A stretch of 8,387 nt of DNA from RH-AL1 sp050013235. GTDB lineage: Bacteria > Pseudomonadota > Alphaproteobacteria > Rhizobiales > Beijerinckiaceae. Below are positions 5,371-8,387 of this stretch, one piece after another. Below the pieces are notes generated by a model. It saw only the letters and a program-made list of their open reading frames with translations. It made no database searches and had not been told where the DNA came from. The stretch's first letter is position 1, and every line of letters starts with the position of its first letter. Where the stretch lies: the NCBI GenBank assembly GCA_050013235.1, contig JBEKFQ010000103.1, positions 1-8,387 of the forward strand. The letters run 5' to 3'. Both the position numbers and the translations under genes were made by a program.

Positions 5371-5685
5371 ATGATCACCGAAACATATCTCCGCGACGAT
5401 CCATTCGCCGCCGCCGCCGCCCGCACTGCGGCTCATATGATCAAGAGCCGCGCCCGCCATTACCTCAGGCGCCCGCCGGCCCTAGAGGCTCTTTATCCCG
5501 GCCTGTCCCACGCCGGGCCGCAAAAAATGATCGCCATATCGGCCCATTTGATCGAGCGCGAAAGCCTCTCGCCGCGCCGCTGGTTCGGCTTCGGCGGCGA
5601 GGTCAATCTGATCAATGCCAAGGCGGCCGGTTTGCTCGGGCGGGTGATGCGAAGGGCGGAGGGGCGAGGGGAGCGAGGGGTCTGA
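5371..5685 (+). CDS. Small protein of unknown function downstream of the repressor
   Basis: I do not recognise a family for this 104-residue protein. It is basic and Ala/Arg-rich, with no signal peptide or membrane segment, so it is probably cytoplasmic. The central part (27-93: RARHYLRRPPALEALYPGL, then AISAHLIERESLSPRRWFGFGGEVNLINAKAAGLLGRVMRR) is likely helical with one Trp-Phe-Gly-Phe-Gly-Gly turn (71-76). The last ten residues (AEGRGERGV) come from a G-rich tract and look like a low-complexity tail. The start has a good Shine-Dalgarno. Three repressor operators lie in its upstream region, so it is most likely silenced by the neighbouring repressor and turned on when that is cleaved. Its position recalls a cro or antirepressor gene, but the sequence gives no proof of that. 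Confidence 0.7.
   Translation: MITETYLRDDPFAAAAARTAAHMIKSRARHYLRRPPALEALYPGLSHAGPQKMIAISAHLIERESLSPRRWFGFGGEVNLINAKAAGLLGRVMRRAEGRGERGV
5654..5680 (+). other. Potential G-quadruplex motif at a gene end
   Basis: Four G-runs (5654-5656, 5661-5664, 5668-5671, 5677-5680) are separated by loops of 4, 3 and 5 nt, fitting the usual G3+N1-7 rule on the plus strand. The run lies in the last codons of the small unknown gene. A C-rich stretch at 5695-5712 follows on the same strand; GGGGT (5677-5681) can pair with ACCCC (5694-5698), a competing hairpin. It may help stop transcription between convergent genes. Confidence 0.5.
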
Positions 5686-5711
5686 CGGCTGTCACCCCCG
5701 CCCCCGCCGCC

Positions 5712-8189
5712 CTACAGCGTCGGCGCGCGCCAAATCTCCTCGGCATATTCGCGGATCGTGCGATCCGAGGAGAACCAGCCCATCGAGGAAATATTGTGGA
5801 TCCGGGCCTTGGCCCAACCGGCCGTGTCGTTCCACAGCGCATCCACCTTGCTTTGCGCTGCCCAATAGTCGTCGAAATCCGCGCCAACCATGAATGTGTC
5901 GTAGCCGAGAACGGCGTCGATCAGCGATTTGTAACGGTCGCGATCGTCGGGCGAGAACATGCCGTCGTAAATGGCATCGAGCACATTTCTCAGGCGCGGC
6001 GAGAGGGCGGCGGCATCGCGGCCGCGGAATCCCTCGGCCCGCTTCGCCGCGACTTCGGCCGTGGTCAGGCCGAAGATGAAGATATTGTCGAGACCGACGG
6101 CTTCGCTGATCTCGATATTGGCGCCGTCGAGCGTGCCGATCGTCAGCGCGCCGTTCAAGGCCATCTTCATGTTGCCGGTGCCCGAGGCTTCCATCCCGGC
6201 CGTCGAAATCTGTTCGGAGAGATCGGCGGCGGGAATGATGACTTCGGCGAGGCTGACATTATAGTTCGGGAGGAAGGCGACCTTCAAACGATCGCCCACC
6301 ACGGGATCGTTGTTGACGATCTGCGCGACATCGTTGGCGAGTTTGATGATCAGCTTGGCGCGGGCATAGCTCGCCGCCGCCTTGCCCGCGAAGATCTTGA
6401 CCCGGGGCACGTAAGAAGCGTTGGGCTCCTGCTTGATTTGGAGATAAAGCGCGGCCGTCGAGAGAATATTGAGGAGTTGGCGCTTATATTCGTGAATGCG
6501 CTTGATCTGCACATCGAACAGGGCATCCGGGCTGATGGTAATTTTAAGCCGGTCCTCGACGACGTTCGCCAAAGCCTGCTTGCTGCGCCGGCGTAGCTTG
6601 GCGACCCGTTCCTGAATCGCCGCGTCTTCCGCGAAAGCCGCGAATCCCTTCAGCAACGTGGGCTGGTCGAGCACGCGGGGCGAGAGTGTCTCGGCGAGCA
6701 GGGAGGTCAGTTCCGGATTGGCCTCGTAGAGCCAGCGGCGGAAGGTGATTCCATTGGTCTTATTGACGATCCGGCCAGGGTAGATCGAGGAGAGATCGTG
6801 GAAAATCGTCTCCTTCATCAGTTCGGTGTGGAGCGCGGAGACGCCGTTGATCCTCCGCGAGCCGATAAAGGCGAGGTGCCCCATGCGGACGTGCTTGCCA
6901 TCGCCCTCGCCGATCAGCGAGGCCGCGGCAAGGCCATGCCCGTCATGGATTACCGCCCGCACGCGTTTCATATGCATGTGGTTGATCAGAAAGATGATCT
7001 GCATATGCCGGGGCAGCAGATCGTTCATCAGATCGACCGGCCAGACCTCGAGGGCTTCGGGGAGCAAGGTATGATTCGTGTAGTTGAGCGTCGAGGAGGT
7101 GATTTTCCAGGCCTCGGCAAAATCGAATCCTTCGTCGTCGATCAAGATGCGCATCAGTTCCGCCACGGCGATGGCGGGATGCGTATCGTTCATATGGATG
7201 GCGGCATGGTCGGGCAGGTTGGCGAGGCTTCTGTGCCGGGACAAATGGCGGCGTACCAAGTCTTGCAGCGAGGCCGAGGTGAAGAAATATTCCTGCCGTA
7301 ACCGCAAGGCTTGGCCCGAGGGGGTCTCGTCGCTGGGATAGAGCACGCGGGAGATCGATTCCGCGTAAGCCCGCGCCGCGAACGAGCCGATGTGATCGCC
7401 GCGATTGAAGGCCGTGAGTTCGATGGGATCGGTCGAGCGGGCGGACCAAAGCCGTAAGGTATTGGCATGTTTGCCCTGCCAGCCAATGATAGGCGTATCG
7501 AAGCCCGCCGCCATGACGGTCTCGCGCGGGTGCCAAACATCCCGCGGCTTATCTTCCTCGCTATTCACACGCTCCACGTAGCCGCCGAAATGAATGGGGT
7601 AGACGACTTCCGGCCGTTCGAACTCCCAGGGATTGCCGTGGCGGAGCCAATCTTCGGGCACTTCGTGTTGCCAGCCGTCGGAAATCACCTGCCGGAACAG
7701 GCCGAGATCATAACGAATGCCATAGCCATAGGCAGGCAGGCCGACGCTCGCCATGCTTTCCATGAAGCAGGCGGCGAGGCGGCCGAGACCGCCATTGCCC
7801 AAGGCCGCATCGGGCTCTTCCTGGCGGATCTCGTCGAGATCGACGCCGAGCGCGGCGAGGGCGTCGCGAGCCGTCTCGGTGAGACCGAGATTCACCAGCC
7901 CATCGAACAAAAGCCGCCCGATCAGAAACTCCACCGAGAGATAATAAACCGTCTTTCCACCGGCCTGATGGGTCCGCCGCGTCGCGCTCATCCAGCGATC
8001 GACGATGCGATCGCGGACGGCGAGAGCCAGGGCCACGAACCAGTCGTGCGGGCTCGCGGTCTTCGTGTCCTTGCCGACCGCGTAAATCAGCTTGGCCAGA
8101 ATGGCCTCGCGGAGTTCTTCGCTGTCTTTCGGCGCGGTCCAAGATTCCGGGGCATCTTTTTTCGCGGCTTCGAACTCGGTTTTCGGCAT
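5712..8189 (-). CDS. glgP: Glycogen/alpha-glucan phosphorylase GlgP
   Basis: This enzyme phosphorolyses alpha-1,4-glucan from non-reducing ends to release glucose-1-phosphate, mobilising glycogen in the cytoplasm. The 825-residue protein has normal length for the GT35 family and is complete. The N-terminal half shows YYLSVEFLIGR (82-92), EEPDAALGNGGLGRLAA (124-140), LRLRQEYFFTSASLQDLVRRHL, NDTHPAIAVAELMRILIDDEG and NYTNHTLLPEALEVWP. The C-terminal half has NKTNGITFRRWL, IKRIHEYKRQLLNIL and the cofactor site EASGTGNMKMALNGALTIGTLDGANIEI, whose lysine (K675) binds pyridoxal phosphate. All signatures are intact. The start ATG has only a weak GGAA upstream (about 12 nt). The gene converges on the regulatory cassette with 26 bp between stop codons. 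No other glg gene is visible, and an insertion sequence begins close upstream. Confidence 0.98.
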   Translation of the reverse strand: MPKTEFEAAKKDAPESWTAPKDSEELREAILAKLIYAVGKDTKTASPHDWFVALALAVRDRIVDRWMSATRRTHQAGGKTVYYLSVEFLIGRLLFDGLVNLGLTETARDALAALGVDLDEIRQEEPDAALGNGGLGRLAACFMESMASVGLPAYGYGIRYDLGLFRQVISDGWQHEVPEDWLRHGNPWEFERPEVVYPIHFGGYVERVNSEEDKPRDVWHPRETVMAAGFDTPIIGWQGKHANTLRLWSARSTDPIELTAFNRGDHIGSFAARAYAESISRVLYPSDETPSGQALRLRQEYFFTSASLQDLVRRHLSRHRSLANLPDHAAIHMNDTHPAIAVAELMRILIDDEGFDFAEAWKITSSTLNYTNHTLLPEALEVWPVDLMNDLLPRHMQIIFLINHMHMKRVRAVIHDGHGLAAASLIGEGDGKHVRMGHLAFIGSRRINGVSALHTELMKETIFHDLSSIYPGRIVNKTNGITFRRWLYEANPELTSLLAETLSPRVLDQPTLLKGFAAFAEDAAIQERVAKLRRRSKQALANVVEDRLKITISPDALFDVQIKRIHEYKRQLLNILSTAALYLQIKQEPNASYVPRVKIFAGKAAASYARAKLIIKLANDVAQIVNNDPVVGDRLKVAFLPNYNVSLAEVIIPAADLSEQISTAGMEASGTGNMKMALNGALTIGTLDGANIEISEAVGLDNIFIFGLTTAEVAAKRAEGFRGRDAAALSPRLRNVLDAIYDGMFSPDDRDRYKSLIDAVLGYDTFMVGADFDDYWAAQSKVDALWNDTAGWAKARIHNISSMGWFSSDRTIREYAEEIWRAPTL

Positions 8190-8266
8190 TCTTTGTTCCG
8201 TTCTTCGTTCGGCTAGACTAGCGAGGGAATCATTTTTCGCGCCAACGCCGGTGCGTGATCACCTTA
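8190..8266. other. Short upstream region of glgP bounded by an insertion sequence
   Basis: Any native glgP promoter must fit in these roughly 77 bp if the inferred insertion boundary is right. On the minus strand TTGGCG (8246-8241) could be a -35 and TAGTCT (8221-8216) a -10, but the 19-bp spacer is long and the match poor. A short CTAGACTAG palindrome lies at 8214-8222. No gene is seen. Confidence 0.35.
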
Positions 8267-8387
8267 GTGTCCGTTCCGAAAGTTGTTGAGTCCGGTGAAT
8301 CGTTTGTGATTCAAGAGAAGTCGCTCGATTCGGAGGGGCTCTTTGATGTGGACCGTGGAAAATCGTTCTCGTTACGACCGTACTCGT
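8267..8387 (+). mobile_element. Left end of an IS5-family insertion sequence (cut by window edge)
   Basis: The transposase start at 8346 identifies the element. The left boundary is inferred: TTA at 8264-8266 could be the target duplication, with the terminal repeat beginning near GTGTCCGTTCCGAAAG at 8267. The right end is outside the window, so neither the inverted repeat nor the duplication can be confirmed. A small inverted repeat GAATC/GATTC (8297-8301 and 8308-8312) lies in the leader. Confidence 0.6.
8346..8387 (+). CDS. IS5-family transposase, first 14 codons
   Basis: The reading frame begins MWTVENRSRYDRTR and runs off the right edge. This opening matches the typical N-terminus of IS5-family DDE transposases (MWTxENRxRYxR, usually followed by a LRYPSDLTD-like stretch), as remembered and not searched. 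The start is backed by GGAGG at 8332-8336, 9 nt upstream. Transcription points away from glgP. Whether the rest is intact cannot be seen. Confidence 0.7.
   Translation, partial: MWTVENRSRYDRTR

Noticed and set aside
5796..8216. Several plus-strand open frames opposite glgP
   Set aside because: They are antisense shadows of a complete phosphorylase with all family signatures.
1..8387. CRISPR array, tRNA or rRNA genes
   Set aside because: No regularly spaced direct repeats and no tRNA- or rRNA-like sequence were recognised on either strand.

Overview
The window reads as a GC-rich alphaproteobacterial chromosome, most likely order Hyphomicrobiales (Rhizobiales) and perhaps Beijerinckiaceae. 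This rests on protein style, the type of intergenic palindromic repeat, and long antisense ORFs produced by GC-biased codons. No rRNA, tRNA or marker gene fixes the taxon.

Left part (1-2973): ligA, the NAD-dependent replicative DNA ligase, lies on the minus strand. It is divergent from a plus-strand thiol peroxidase of the glutathione peroxidase family, with 66 bp between the two starts. Bases 1-211 downstream of ligA hold no secure gene. The peroxidase is followed by a composite palindromic repeat (2861-2973) with two strong stem-loops, which ends on the stop codon of the next, convergent gene.

Middle-left (2972-3604): a two-gene minus-strand unit encodes an exported DUF305 protein (TTG start with a good Shine-Dalgarno) and then a small exported Cys-rich protein.

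Middle (3691-5685): this is a compact phage-like regulatory cassette and the most interesting part of the window. Two minus-strand genes overlap: a GcrA-like helix-turn-helix protein and a DUF6362-like helix-turn-helix protein. Divergent from them is a LexA/CI-type repressor with an S24 autoprotease domain, followed by a small unknown gene. Six copies of a 12-bp operator, consensus GGTAA-N2-TTACC, flank the repressor gene, three on each side. They sit on the predicted promoters of the leftward pair, the repressor and the small downstream gene. No integrase, terminase or structural gene is present, so the cassette is either a domesticated remnant or a stand-alone switch.

Right part (5712-8387): glgP, glycogen/alpha-glucan phosphorylase, lies on the minus strand and converges on the cassette. 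Within about 80 bp of its start codon begins what looks like an IS5-family insertion sequence. Only the first 14 codons of its transposase fall inside the window. The usual glycogen synthesis genes are not seen here.
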